A stretch of DNA of 64,000 bases from Natrinema hispanicum (lineage in GTDB: Archaea; Halobacteriota; Halobacteria; Halobacteriales; Natrialbaceae): NCBI RefSeq assembly GCF_004217335.1, contig NZ_SHMP01000004.1, positions 682,001-746,000 on the forward strand, written 5' to 3'. The notes under the pieces were generated by a model. The model did no database searches and was not told the origin of the DNA. It saw only the letters and a program-made list of their open reading frames with translations. Below are positions 36,313 through 43,686 of this stretch, one piece after another; position 1 is the stretch's first letter; each line of letters begins with the position of its first letter. The position numbers and the translations under genes were made by a program.

Positions 36313-36367
36313 CGGCAGAACGGGAGTCCACTGACAAGCCCCGACCCTTGTGGTCGGGGTTATTGAC
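36200..36367 (+). ncRNA. Candidate omega RNA scaffold at the TnpB right end
   Basis: In IS200/IS605 elements the guide RNA scaffold overlaps the 3' end of tnpB and extends to the right end, with the flanking bases as guide. Here AACGGGAGTCCACTGACAAG (36319-36338) is identical to the orphan right end at 14488-14507, and both are followed by a hairpin and TTGAC. The guide would start at 36368 (AGTGATCCACAG). The 5' limit is not determinable. Confidence 0.45.
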
Positions 36368-36711
36368 AGTGATCCACAGTCTCTGTGAGGAGGTGTGCAC
36401 CTTTCTCGAGTTCGCGAGCTTGGAGCTCTTCAATACGCTGTTTGTTTACTCCCGATCGCTTACGTGCGGCATCTGTGAGTGCGTCAAGCCGAGTGGTCTC
36501 CTGTTCGCACTTGTCGAGCCGCTCGCGAAGACGTTCGTTTGTCTCTTGGAGGTCTGCTTTCTCAGTTTCGAGGCCCTCGAGTTTGTTTTGGGTCTGTTCA
36601 AAATCGCACTCGAGCGTATCGACGCGCTCGGTGAGTTGTCTGTTCTGCTCACGGAGCAAGTCGATTACTTCGACGAGGGTCTCGATATCGACCTCTTCAC
36701 GTTCAGAGAGA

Positions 36712-36951
36712 TTACTCATCAACGTCACCCCCTTCGAAATAGGTTTGAACGCGAGATGGAACACTTCCCTCGCTGTCGTCACTGACGAACGAAATCTCAT
36801 CAAGATACTCGATACCGACTTCTTGCCACTGTGACTCGCAGAGTTCGAACTCGATACGAGCCCATGGGTACTCGCCTTCGGATTGTGGCTTGAAGACGAA
36901 CTTTCGCATTGGGCCATGGGCGGGTGTCCACTGCAGGGAAAGTTCGTCCAT
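36712..36951 (-). CDS. Cassette B 79-residue protein
   Basis: Homologue of 6059-6298 with the same length. MDELSLQWTPAHGPMRKFVF, ARIEFELCESQWQEVGIEYL and SFVSDDSEG are conserved, and the last dozen residues vary. The stop overlaps the start of the coiled-coil gene (36719) and the ATG overlaps the stop of the 37-residue gene. Still intact although the downstream gene is split. No family known. Confidence 0.7.
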   Translation of the reverse strand: MDELSLQWTPAHGPMRKFVFKPQSEGEYPWARIEFELCESQWQEVGIEYLDEISFVSDDSEGSVPSRVQTYFEGGDVDE

Positions 36952-37064
36952 TATCGACCTTCCTCTGCCTGCTCGAGAATTTCGCAGTAGGCGCGTTCAA
37001 GATCTCCGGGTGTGATCGGGTACTCGAACTCGAGTGTGATGGTGACTCGGCGTTCGTTGGTCAT
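36951..37064 (-). CDS. Cassette B 37-residue protein
   Basis: MTNERRVTITLEFEYPITPG followed by DLERAYCEILEQAEEGR. Differences from copy A are mostly conservative (L to F, H to Y, L to I), which supports translation. Start and stop both overlap neighbouring genes exactly as in copy A. Its place and size suggest a small accessory subunit of the same complex as its neighbours; this is inference. Confidence 0.65.
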   Translation of the reverse strand: MTNERRVTITLEFEYPITPGDLERAYCEILEQAEEGR

Positions 37065-37432
37065 CGCCGATCATCCTCGTGCATCTTGGCGAAGACCTCC
37101 GTGACATCAAGATGGACTGGACGGTCTGTCCAGCCTCTGACCGACTCGACATATGCAATCCACCTGTCGCGGTCTCCGTCTTGCTCGAGTTCTTCGATAT
37201 GATCTAGTTCGCCACGGACGCGAAACCAGTACAGTCCCGCATTGTCGGGGAGGAATCGCTCAGCGCGGGCTGGTGTCACGTAGACGGTATTCGTGGCTTC
37301 ATCGACGTGATGATAGAAGCCCTCACCGTCTTGCCCGAGGTAACCATAGTAGCTTCCTGATTGCTCGAGGACAATATTGGCCCGGGTCGGTGTAGTCGAA
37401 ATTGTTTCGTGTATCGCAGTTGTATCTGACAT
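37061..37432 (-). CDS. Cassette B first operon gene, unknown 123-residue protein
   Basis: Start at ATG 37430-37432 (MSDTTAIHETISTTPTRANI), with GGAG eight bases upstream as in copy A. The core ILEQSGSYYGYLG-type block appears as VLEQSGSYYGYLGQDGEGFY, then VDEATNTVYVTPARAERFLP and WFRVRGELDHIEELEQ. The N-terminal 25 residues are unrelated to copy A, so this part may carry specificity while the core carries the shared function. No known domain. Confidence 0.7.
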   Translation of the reverse strand: MSDTTAIHETISTTPTRANIVLEQSGSYYGYLGQDGEGFYHHVDEATNTVYVTPARAERFLPDNAGLYWFRVRGELDHIEELEQDGDRDRWIAYVESVRGWTDRPVHLDVTEVFAKMHEDDRR

Positions 37433-37495
37433 TGCTGGTTGCTCCAGCACGGGGTCGGTGCTGTAACACCGGCCTCAGAGATTTTGAGGCATCCC
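37433..37495 (-). promoter_or_regulatory. Two-hairpin 5' leader of cassette B operon
   Basis: Stems GCCTCA/TGAGGC (37472-37477 with 37485-37490) and CGGTG/CACCG (37456-37460 with 37467-37471) are kept as in copy A, while loops differ (7 and 6 bases here; 8 and 7 in copy A). The alternative stem CAGCAC/GTGCTG is perfect here and abuts the GGAG ribosome site. Confidence 0.5.
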
Positions 37496-37531
37496 GTACT
37501 CATTCTACAGCATGTACCTGCGCCACTTAAC

Positions 37532-37546
37532 CCTTAGGTCCTAAGG
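37532..37546. promoter_or_regulatory. Palindromic operator candidate, cassette B
   Basis: CCTTAGGTCCTAAGG is a perfect palindrome of two 7-base half-sites around one base, 17 bases before the regulator start. Its sequence is unrelated to the copy A palindrome, although position and symmetry correspond. Confidence 0.5.
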
Positions 37547-37563
37547 CTTGTGGAGTAAGGATT

Positions 37564-37836
37564 ATGTCCAAAGCCATTGTCCATTTAGACGTGAGCGTAA
37601 CAACTATCAACCGAGATTCGATGCTTGACGAAGAAGATCTCGGACCAGCCGACGAGAAGGTGCTCGATATGCTGAATGAGGGGCGTGTTACTGCCCCCTT
37701 TGTCGCCGAAAAGACTGGATATAGCCTGCAGTATGTCCGTGACCGTCTCGGCCGACTCGTGGAACACGGTAACGCGCGTAAAGTGTATGAGGGTCTCTAT
37801 GAACTCGTCGATGACCCGCGCAAAGAGATCGAATAA
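37564..37836 (+). CDS. Cassette B winged-helix transcriptional regulator
   Basis: A 90-residue protein with ATG 37564 and GGAG upstream. The winged helix reads LGPADEKVLDMLNEGRVTAP, FVAEKTGYSLQYVRDRLGRL (recognition helix) and KVYEGLYELVDDPRKEIE. It shares the frame of the copy A regulator (PADE-x-[IV]-L, GRVT, TGYS, ELVDDPR) but the recognition helix differs (SLQYVRDRL against SRNTVYNRL), in keeping with the different palindromes. Probable repressor of itself and of the divergent operon. Confidence 0.75.
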   Translation: MSKAIVHLDVSVTTINRDSMLDEEDLGPADEKVLDMLNEGRVTAPFVAEKTGYSLQYVRDRLGRLVEHGNARKVYEGLYELVDDPRKEIE

Positions 37837-38262
37837 GAACCGATCCCATTGTATGGTTCAATATTGACACGGTCAACGAGTTAAATATCTCATAACTTCA
37901 CGCGAAATCTTACCCTCGTGATGCGCTCAAAGCGATGGGCCCTAATGAACGAAAAATGCTGGCTAGAGGGTAGAATCGGGTTCTCTTACCGTGGCTCTCA
38001 TCGGCCACCTCATCTGTCAAAGGCTATTGATAGGTGTCGAAAGCGGGCGTATTCTGGATGCAACCTTGTGAGCCCGAACTCCGTTATCTTTCAGTTGCCT
38101 ATATTGTCAAGTGGTGGGCAACTTCTTGAGGTCGGATATAAAGGAAACACGACCATGATCTGTAAAAACGCTAACTGCAGAGTACAGACGTAATATGTTT
38201 TACAGGCCTGCTACTTGTTCGGAACGAAAATATGATACTTCCTTACACTCACGTGATTGACG
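37837..38262. other. Intergenic region before the AglB-like gene
   Basis: A plus-strand frame at 37918-38193 exists, but its composition is not haloarchaeal and it has no ribosome site; I do not call it. AT-rich stretches at 37880-37900 may serve as promoters. Confidence 0.35.
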
Positions 38263-40713
38263 ATGCCTACTGACGGCGACTCGGGCGATATCACAGACGC
38301 GACGACATCATTCCTCGAGGATCTGGATGACGGCGATCAGGTACTCGAGACCGTCCTTGCAGTCGACGCCGACCACAAGACCTGGACATTTGACGACGTC
38401 GCGCTGGACTCGGGAACCTTCGGGGAACTCGTCTCGCGTGGCATCGTTGAGAACGTCGACGGTGGGTATCGAGTCGCAGATCGGACAGTCATTGAATCGG
38501 TATTGAAGGGCGAGGAACTCGAGGAGACCACGAACGATGGTGGACCCGAGATTGAACTCGAGCAGTTCTGGGCCAGTCTTGACCTTCGCGCACTGACGGC
38601 GCTGCTTGGAGCGCTGCTAGTCGTCGCCGCAGCCAGGATGACGGCGTTTCGATCGGTGTTTCAGAACGGCTACGTCGTCTCGCCGGGGAATGATCCATAT
38701 TACTTCCGCTACTGGATGAGAGAGTTGATGGCAACGGCCTCGGGACCCCTGGATTACCAGGTACTGGTAGATGCGCCGCCTGGTGTCTCAGGAGTGCAAC
38801 CGCTTGCCCATGCGACGAACTGGTTCCTCGCCGAGTTGCTTGGCGGTGGCCAGGGGGCGGCTGGCACTGTTGCAGCGTGGCTCCCTATCGCCGCCTCCAT
38901 CGCGCTCGGACTTGCGATCTACAAGATGACCGTCTTACTTACTCGAGACGTTCGTGTCGGTGTCGCGTCAGTCCTTGTCTTCGCAGTGACACCGATCAAC
39001 GCGGTCTATACGGGCCTCGGCTTCATCGATCATCAGCTTCACCAATACTTCTGGCTCGGGATCACATTGGTGACGGTGACATGGCTCGCCGTCGATCTCC
39101 AACGGCGACTCGAGGGCAGTCTGGAGGCACACACATGCGTTCGGGAGCATCTCCGAACACCAATGACGTGGATCGTCGCTCTCGTCTTTGGACTCTCGGT
39201 CGCGGCTGGGATACACGCCTGGGGTGGCTCGCCGCTCCTGTTGATACCTCTCGCGGGATACATCGGACTGCGAGTTTCGATGGACGCTCGAGCGGAGGTG
39301 TCGCCTACGCTCGCGAACCTCCCACTGCTCATTGGACTGGGTATTGGGAGCGCACTCTCGCTTGCTCTTCACCACCGCTGGGGGTGGCACGCGGAATTCG
39401 TCGCGACCACGCCAGCGCTAGTTCTCGGCGGTGCGATCACGGTCGTTGCACTCAGTGAACTATGGCGGCGGCTCAACGTTCATATCGGCGGATTGCTCGC
39501 GTTTGAAGGCATCGTCGCGGCCGGTGGACTCTACGCGTTTAAGCGACTACAGCCTACAAACTGGGCTGAGGCGATGGCGCGCGTTGATGATCTCTTCTTC
39601 CGGGAGGGGATGACCGAGACAATGTCGCTGTTCTCGACGGAGTACGCCGTCTTTTTCGGCCCGATGTACCAACTCGGAATGGGATTCTACGTCGCCCTTC
39701 TTGTGTTCGGCTGGGTCGTCTGGCGTGTCTATCAGCGGTACGAACCCGGCTGGTTGCTCGTCGGTACCTATACAGGGTATTTGTTCGTGCTTGCGGGAAT
39801 TCAAGTTCGCTTTGCCGGCCAACTCGCTATACCGCTGGCTGTGCTCACCGGGCTCGGGTTTGTCCACTTACTCTCGGTGGTGGAACTGGCTCGAACGCCA
39901 GTGCCGTTCCAAAGTTCGGATGTGTCAACAGGTGATGCTCGAGACGGCAAGCCAGTCGCCGCCGATGGCGGTCGAACGCTCGAGCCATCGATAGTGCTGC
40001 CGAACGGGCGAGCGATCGGCTACCTCCTCGGAGTCGGTTTGCTCGTGTTCGGGCTGAGCCTCATATATGTGCCCGGACTGACGAATGACGTGACCCACAG
40101 CAAGGCCAAGATGGAAGCAGCAAGCTCGATCAACGACCACTCCAAAGCGGCCAACCAGACCTTCCCTGGGAACTACGTGCTAAGCGAGTTGGGTGACAAC
40201 CGGATGTATAACCACTTCGTCAACGGCGAGTCAGAGAAATACAACTATGCACAGAACAATTACCAAGCGTTCCGGACTAGTTCAGACCCTGATGGCTGGT
40301 ACGATCGGTTCAACGGCCGGGTGGGCTATGTCGTTGTAACGGAGATCGACGAGGAGGTGCCATCCGACAGTGCGCAGGCGCGGCTACTCGAGCAGTACGG
40401 TGCGGGCGGAAGCGAGACGGACGGTCTCGCCCACTATCAGGCTATCTTCGTTTCCGATAATGTTGCAGCGTTCGCGGTGGTTCCCGGGGCAACGCTCGAG
40501 GTATCTAGTGAGCCAGGTATGGAGGCAACTGTCGAGAAAGACGTGTCTGTTTCCGGTAAATCATTCACCTACGAGCGCGAGGTGGTCGTTAAGGATAACG
40601 GGCGGGCCACGGTGACAGTGCCGTATACCGGCAACTACTCCATCGATAACCGAACGGTGACCGTAACTGAGGAGGAGCTGATGAACGGACAGACAGTCGT
40701 ACTAGAAAAGTGA
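38263..40713 (+). CDS. AglB-like STT3/GT66 membrane protein lacking the WWDYG motif
   Basis: Start at ATG 38263 (MPTDGDSGD). 816 residues: an N-terminal acidic winged-helix-like stretch of about 100 residues, then about 13 membrane helices with the first external loop VVSPGNDPYYFRYWMREL containing the STT3 DxD-like Asp, the later loop GMTETMSLFSTEYAVFFGP, and a C-terminal extracellular domain. Canonical AglB has WWDYG at the start of that domain. Here the place reads PGNYVLSELGDNRMYNHFVN, without WWDYG. I recall such AglB paralogues in haloarchaea. It may be an oligosaccharyltransferase variant or another GT-C enzyme. First gene of the polysaccharide region. Confidence 0.75.
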   Translation: MPTDGDSGDITDATTSFLEDLDDGDQVLETVLAVDADHKTWTFDDVALDSGTFGELVSRGIVENVDGGYRVADRTVIESVLKGEELEETTNDGGPEIELEQFWASLDLRALTALLGALLVVAAARMTAFRSVFQNGYVVSPGNDPYYFRYWMRELMATASGPLDYQVLVDAPPGVSGVQPLAHATNWFLAELLGGGQGAAGTVAAWLPIAASIALGLAIYKMTVLLTRDVRVGVASVLVFAVTPINAVYTGLGFIDHQLHQYFWLGITLVTVTWLAVDLQRRLEGSLEAHTCVREHLRTPMTWIVALVFGLSVAAGIHAWGGSPLLLIPLAGYIGLRVSMDARAEVSPTLANLPLLIGLGIGSALSLALHHRWGWHAEFVATTPALVLGGAITVVALSELWRRLNVHIGGLLAFEGIVAAGGLYAFKRLQPTNWAEAMARVDDLFFREGMTETMSLFSTEYAVFFGPMYQLGMGFYVALLVFGWVVWRVYQRYEPGWLLVGTYTGYLFVLAGIQVRFAGQLAIPLAVLTGLGFVHLLSVVELARTPVPFQSSDVSTGDARDGKPVAADGGRTLEPSIVLPNGRAIGYLLGVGLLVFGLSLIYVPGLTNDVTHSKAKMEAASSINDHSKAANQTFPGNYVLSELGDNRMYNHFVNGESEKYNYAQNNYQAFRTSSDPDGWYDRFNGRVGYVVVTEIDEEVPSDSAQARLLEQYGAGGSETDGLAHYQAIFVSDNVAAFAVVPGATLEVSSEPGMEATVEKDVSVSGKSFTYEREVVVKDNGRATVTVPYTGNYSIDNRTVTVTEEELMNGQTVVLEK

Positions 40714-40873
40714 GTTTCCTGTTCGCTGTGGATGGACTGGTGTCGCTTTCGTCAAGTCTTGAGTAGACCCAGCGTGAGGCCCATACTGCCTGCAGGGTCG
40801 CCTGGCATGGATGAAACCGAAGTAGATAAGAGAATAAATTACGTCACGAATTAAGTCCGTGCGATGTCTTCGA

Positions 40874-41821
40874 TCACCTGTATCCGAGATCTTCTAACCG
40901 GTTCTCAACGACTTCGGAATCCATCTGTTCGTTCTTAGAGGGCGGATCTGTTGTGATATGTCGCCGGTTCGATCCTTCAATGACGAGCCATGGAACTGTC
41001 ACTAGTTCAGGAGCATAGAACCCTCTTGGATGGCCGTAACCCTTAACAGGGATTGGTCTAGTTCGATCTCCAGTCAAATTCCCGTGGTCAGAGGTCACCA
41101 CACTTTTTCCATCTAACGAACTGATGAGTTTCCGAACATGTGGGAGTGTAAGTTCAAGATTTTCTTTATAAGCCGCGTAAACGAAATCTTCGTCAATGTC
41201 CAGTTTTCGGTCACGTAACCCAGACCAGACATGTGGTGTCTGTTCATTGCTTGTCTTGTTCCCCAGTGTTACCCCGGCGTGTGCGATCTTTTGTCCTTTC
41301 TCTCCGATAAATGGAAAATGGGGCTGCATATAGTGAATAATAAGACGCTTATTTGGGTGCTTTTCATGTATCTTGAGCGCCTCCTTTGTCATTGCCTCCG
41401 GAGTAACTGTTCTTAAATCTTCATCCCATTGGTGCTTGAGCAGGTTTACCGTCTGATAAAAGGTGTTGTCGTCAAGTTTGGGTGCGTGTGGATTTGCCGT
41501 GACGTATATTACATCGTGTAGCTGTCGTCCTTGAAAGTTCTCACAGAGAAATTCCCAACTCTCACTCCCAACTGAAGTTCGTGATTCAAGTCGTCCATCA
41601 AGGAAGTTTACCTCCTCAAAAAGATCATATCGGCAGCCATCTAAAATGATCAGATTATCCCAATCCTCCTCTATAACTTTACATGTTCCATTGAATCCTC
41701 GTAGCCGAGAGTATGCCGCATTCGCGGATAGTGCAAGGCGCCTTCCCTCAACGAGAAAGAGTGCTGGGTCGTGAACGGCTTTCTTGAGATTAGAAAAAGT
41801 ATAGTGCACTGGGAACTTCAT
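40874..41821 (-). CDS. Sulfatase-like (alkaline phosphatase superfamily) protein
   Basis: ATG 41819-41821 (MKFPVHYTFSNLKKAVHDPA) gives 315 residues. Motifs: LIILDGCRYDLFEE, NKRLIIHYMQPHFPFIGEKG, VVTSDHGN and GYGHPRGF. As in its paralogue at 1073-2008 there is no CxPxR, so hydrolysis of phosphoesters or transfer of phospho-groups is more plausible than sulfatase activity. Here DHGN replaces DHGE. Divergent from the flippase gene with 138 bases between starts. AT-rich. Confidence 0.75.
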   Translation of the reverse strand: MKFPVHYTFSNLKKAVHDPALFLVEGRRLALSANAAYSRLRGFNGTCKVIEEDWDNLIILDGCRYDLFEEVNFLDGRLESRTSVGSESWEFLCENFQGRQLHDVIYVTANPHAPKLDDNTFYQTVNLLKHQWDEDLRTVTPEAMTKEALKIHEKHPNKRLIIHYMQPHFPFIGEKGQKIAHAGVTLGNKTSNEQTPHVWSGLRDRKLDIDEDFVYAAYKENLELTLPHVRKLISSLDGKSVVTSDHGNLTGDRTRPIPVKGYGHPRGFYAPELVTVPWLVIEGSNRRHITTDPPSKNEQMDSEVVENRLEDLGYR

Positions 41822-41959
41822 TACTAATATATCGTTCTCGCTCGGCTTTATGTTATTTTTGCGTTTCCCTTTCACGACGCTGATCAGTAGCAAGCGGCGC
41901 TATTAGTGAGGTATAAAAGACAAAACTTACCAATATCAGAGAGAGCCAACTATTCAGAA

Positions 41960-43480
41960 ATGGATTCAGAAGAGTCCCAAGAGAGCACGATCGCCCGCGG
42001 CACGGGATTTATCCTCATGGGCACGATTCTGAGTACTGCTCTCGGATTTCTCATTCGGATGTTTTTGATTCGTCAACTTCCCACAGCTGACTACGGGCTT
42101 TTCGCATTAGCGCTAACTGTCGGCGGTGGATTCACGACTATTGCCACGCTTGGCTTACGTCAGGGTGTCGCCCGCACTGTCTCACGGTGTGAGAGCGAAT
42201 CAGAGATTCGAGACGTGACGCTGACCGCGATTACAAGTACTATCGCTGTTTCCCTTTTGTTCTCTGGTATCCTAATTTGGTTTGCCGAACCACTTGCGAG
42301 ACAGGTATTTCGCGAAGATGGACTTACACCATTTTTACGAGTGACCGGTGCACTCGTTCCCGGTATGACAATCCAGGCTGTCACTATCGCCACATTTCGC
42401 GGAAAAAAACGTGTTTACGAGCGAATTGTGGTCCATAATTTCGTCTCTCCTCTGTCTCGCCTTGCACTTATCGTTGGAGCTATTTTCATTGGGTACGGTG
42501 CCTTCGGAGCGATAGTTGCATGGACTGTTGGTATCGGACTATCAACAATACTCAGTCTATACTACCTCTATCGACGGACGAGTACGTTTGAGTTTGCCCC
42601 TTTCAAGCCACGTTATAGAACGCTACTCAAGTTCTCGCTTCCGCTGATGATTTCTTCAGCGATGTGGACCGCTGTCCAGCAGGCAGATAACCTTCTGATA
42701 GGGTATTACGAGACTAGCGCAGAGGTTGGCATCTACGACGGTGCCTTTCTCCTTGCTCGTCTTCTGTTGATGGTTCTCGGTTCGTTTGGTTTCCTCTTCA
42801 TGCCAGTCTTCTCTGAATTGGAGGCTGCAGACGCGTTCGATCGAATGCATGATGTTTATAATTCAGTTACTGAGTGGGCAGTGTTGCTTGTTCTGCCAAT
42901 ATACGTCGCGATGATGCTTTCACCGGAGGCTCTTCTAACTGGAGTATTTAAAGAGTCGTACGAATTCGGGACGATTCCATTAATGCTTATCGCGAGCGGC
43001 TTTTTCGTCCATGTCCTAAGCGGTTCATCTGGTGATGCGCTGGTCGCGCTCGGGAGGACTCGACTTGTGATGACCGGAAATGTTGGAGCCGGTATACTCA
43101 ATATCATACTAAACATCATGCTGATTCCCCGATTCGGCATTATAGGGGCAGCAGCGGCCTCTGCCAGTGCATACGCACTATTCAACCTCTTTTATTTATT
43201 TTGGCTCCATCGAGAGACCGGTATCCTGCCATTTTCCCGTTCATTTCTTAAGCCGCTTTTCGCAAGCACGATTGTCATCACTGCAGTCTGGAGCATTGTA
43301 AACCTTATAAGTGAGTTAGATGTTGTTTCTCTGCTAATTGTGCTAATTGTGACGTACCTATCACACACCATTATTATATTAAGGACAAAACAAATATCTG
43401 CAGGGGATGAACAAATCCTTTCAAAGATTGAAACAAAACTTGATATCGACACTCATTATCTTATCGGGCTGCTTCGATGA
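41960..43480 (+). CDS. Wzx-type polysaccharide flippase
   Basis: Start at ATG 41960 (MDSEESQESTIARGTGFILM). 506 residues, about 14 helices, with ARGTGFILMGTILSTALGFL, LPTADYGLFALALTVGGGFT, AVQQADNLLIGYYETSAEVG and FGIIGAAAASASAYALFNLF, the MOP/PST features. It would translocate the lipid-linked repeat unit. Downstream after 200 bases is the polymerase-like gene, upstream the divergent sulfatase-like gene. Paralogue of 2521-3993 but not a recent duplicate. Confidence 0.85.
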   Translation: MDSEESQESTIARGTGFILMGTILSTALGFLIRMFLIRQLPTADYGLFALALTVGGGFTTIATLGLRQGVARTVSRCESESEIRDVTLTAITSTIAVSLLFSGILIWFAEPLARQVFREDGLTPFLRVTGALVPGMTIQAVTIATFRGKKRVYERIVVHNFVSPLSRLALIVGAIFIGYGAFGAIVAWTVGIGLSTILSLYYLYRRTSTFEFAPFKPRYRTLLKFSLPLMISSAMWTAVQQADNLLIGYYETSAEVGIYDGAFLLARLLLMVLGSFGFLFMPVFSELEAADAFDRMHDVYNSVTEWAVLLVLPIYVAMMLSPEALLTGVFKESYEFGTIPLMLIASGFFVHVLSGSSGDALVALGRTRLVMTGNVGAGILNIILNIMLIPRFGIIGAAAASASAYALFNLFYLFWLHRETGILPFSRSFLKPLFASTIVITAVWSIVNLISELDVVSLLIVLIVTYLSHTIIILRTKQISAGDEQILSKIETKLDIDTHYLIGLLR

Positions 43481-43686
43481 AAAAGCAGAAGGAAACTATC
43501 AAGATTTATTACCGTCATATTCTTGTTATCAGACTGCTCGTACAATGTTCGTATCTGCAGTCGCGCTCACTTTATCGAACCTTGGAAGCCAGATCGGCGG
43601 TCAGATTGATATAAAATAGCAGTGAGTCGATGAGGCTACGATGGTGTATCGAAACCTAAATCACTAACAATCTCAGTTAACTAATA

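Larger units (their letters stand above)
34905..36367 (+). mobile_element. IS1341-type TnpB element, complete ends
   Basis: The boundaries come from comparison with copy A. The left flank ends TTCAC and the element ends TTGAC, consistent with IS200/IS605-group target recognition without target duplication. The left end carries a CCCCGAGG/CCTCGGGG hairpin (about 34922-34945); the right end carries a hairpin with CCCCGAC and GTCGGGG arms. No tnpA gene is present, so mobility would need a transposase in trans. Boundaries are ambiguous by two or three bases because AC and AG repeat at both junctions. Confidence 0.7.
34339..36719 (-). pseudogene. Cassette B coiled-coil gene, split by a TnpB element
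   Basis: The N-terminal half (36719 down to 36368) reads MSNLSEREEVDIETLVEVID, a coiled coil (LTERVDTLECDFEQTQNKLE) and ends HLLTETVDHC. The C-terminal half (34904 down to 34339) starts EVDVDDDRLERIAKDDGHSY and includes DLKHWIRRQEPGTSETYAK and RTIDAVLDLSNHRVAIRKQT. Joining 34904 to 36368 restores a continuous frame (VDHC-EVDVD) matching VDHHEIDVD of copy A, with no base lost or duplicated. Both halves are well conserved, so the insertion is recent. Confidence 0.75.

Noticed and set aside
37918..38193. 91-codon plus-strand frame between cassette B and the AglB-like gene
   Set aside because: Basic, Cys/Trp-rich composition unlike haloarchaeal proteins, no ribosome site, and no counterpart after cassette A.
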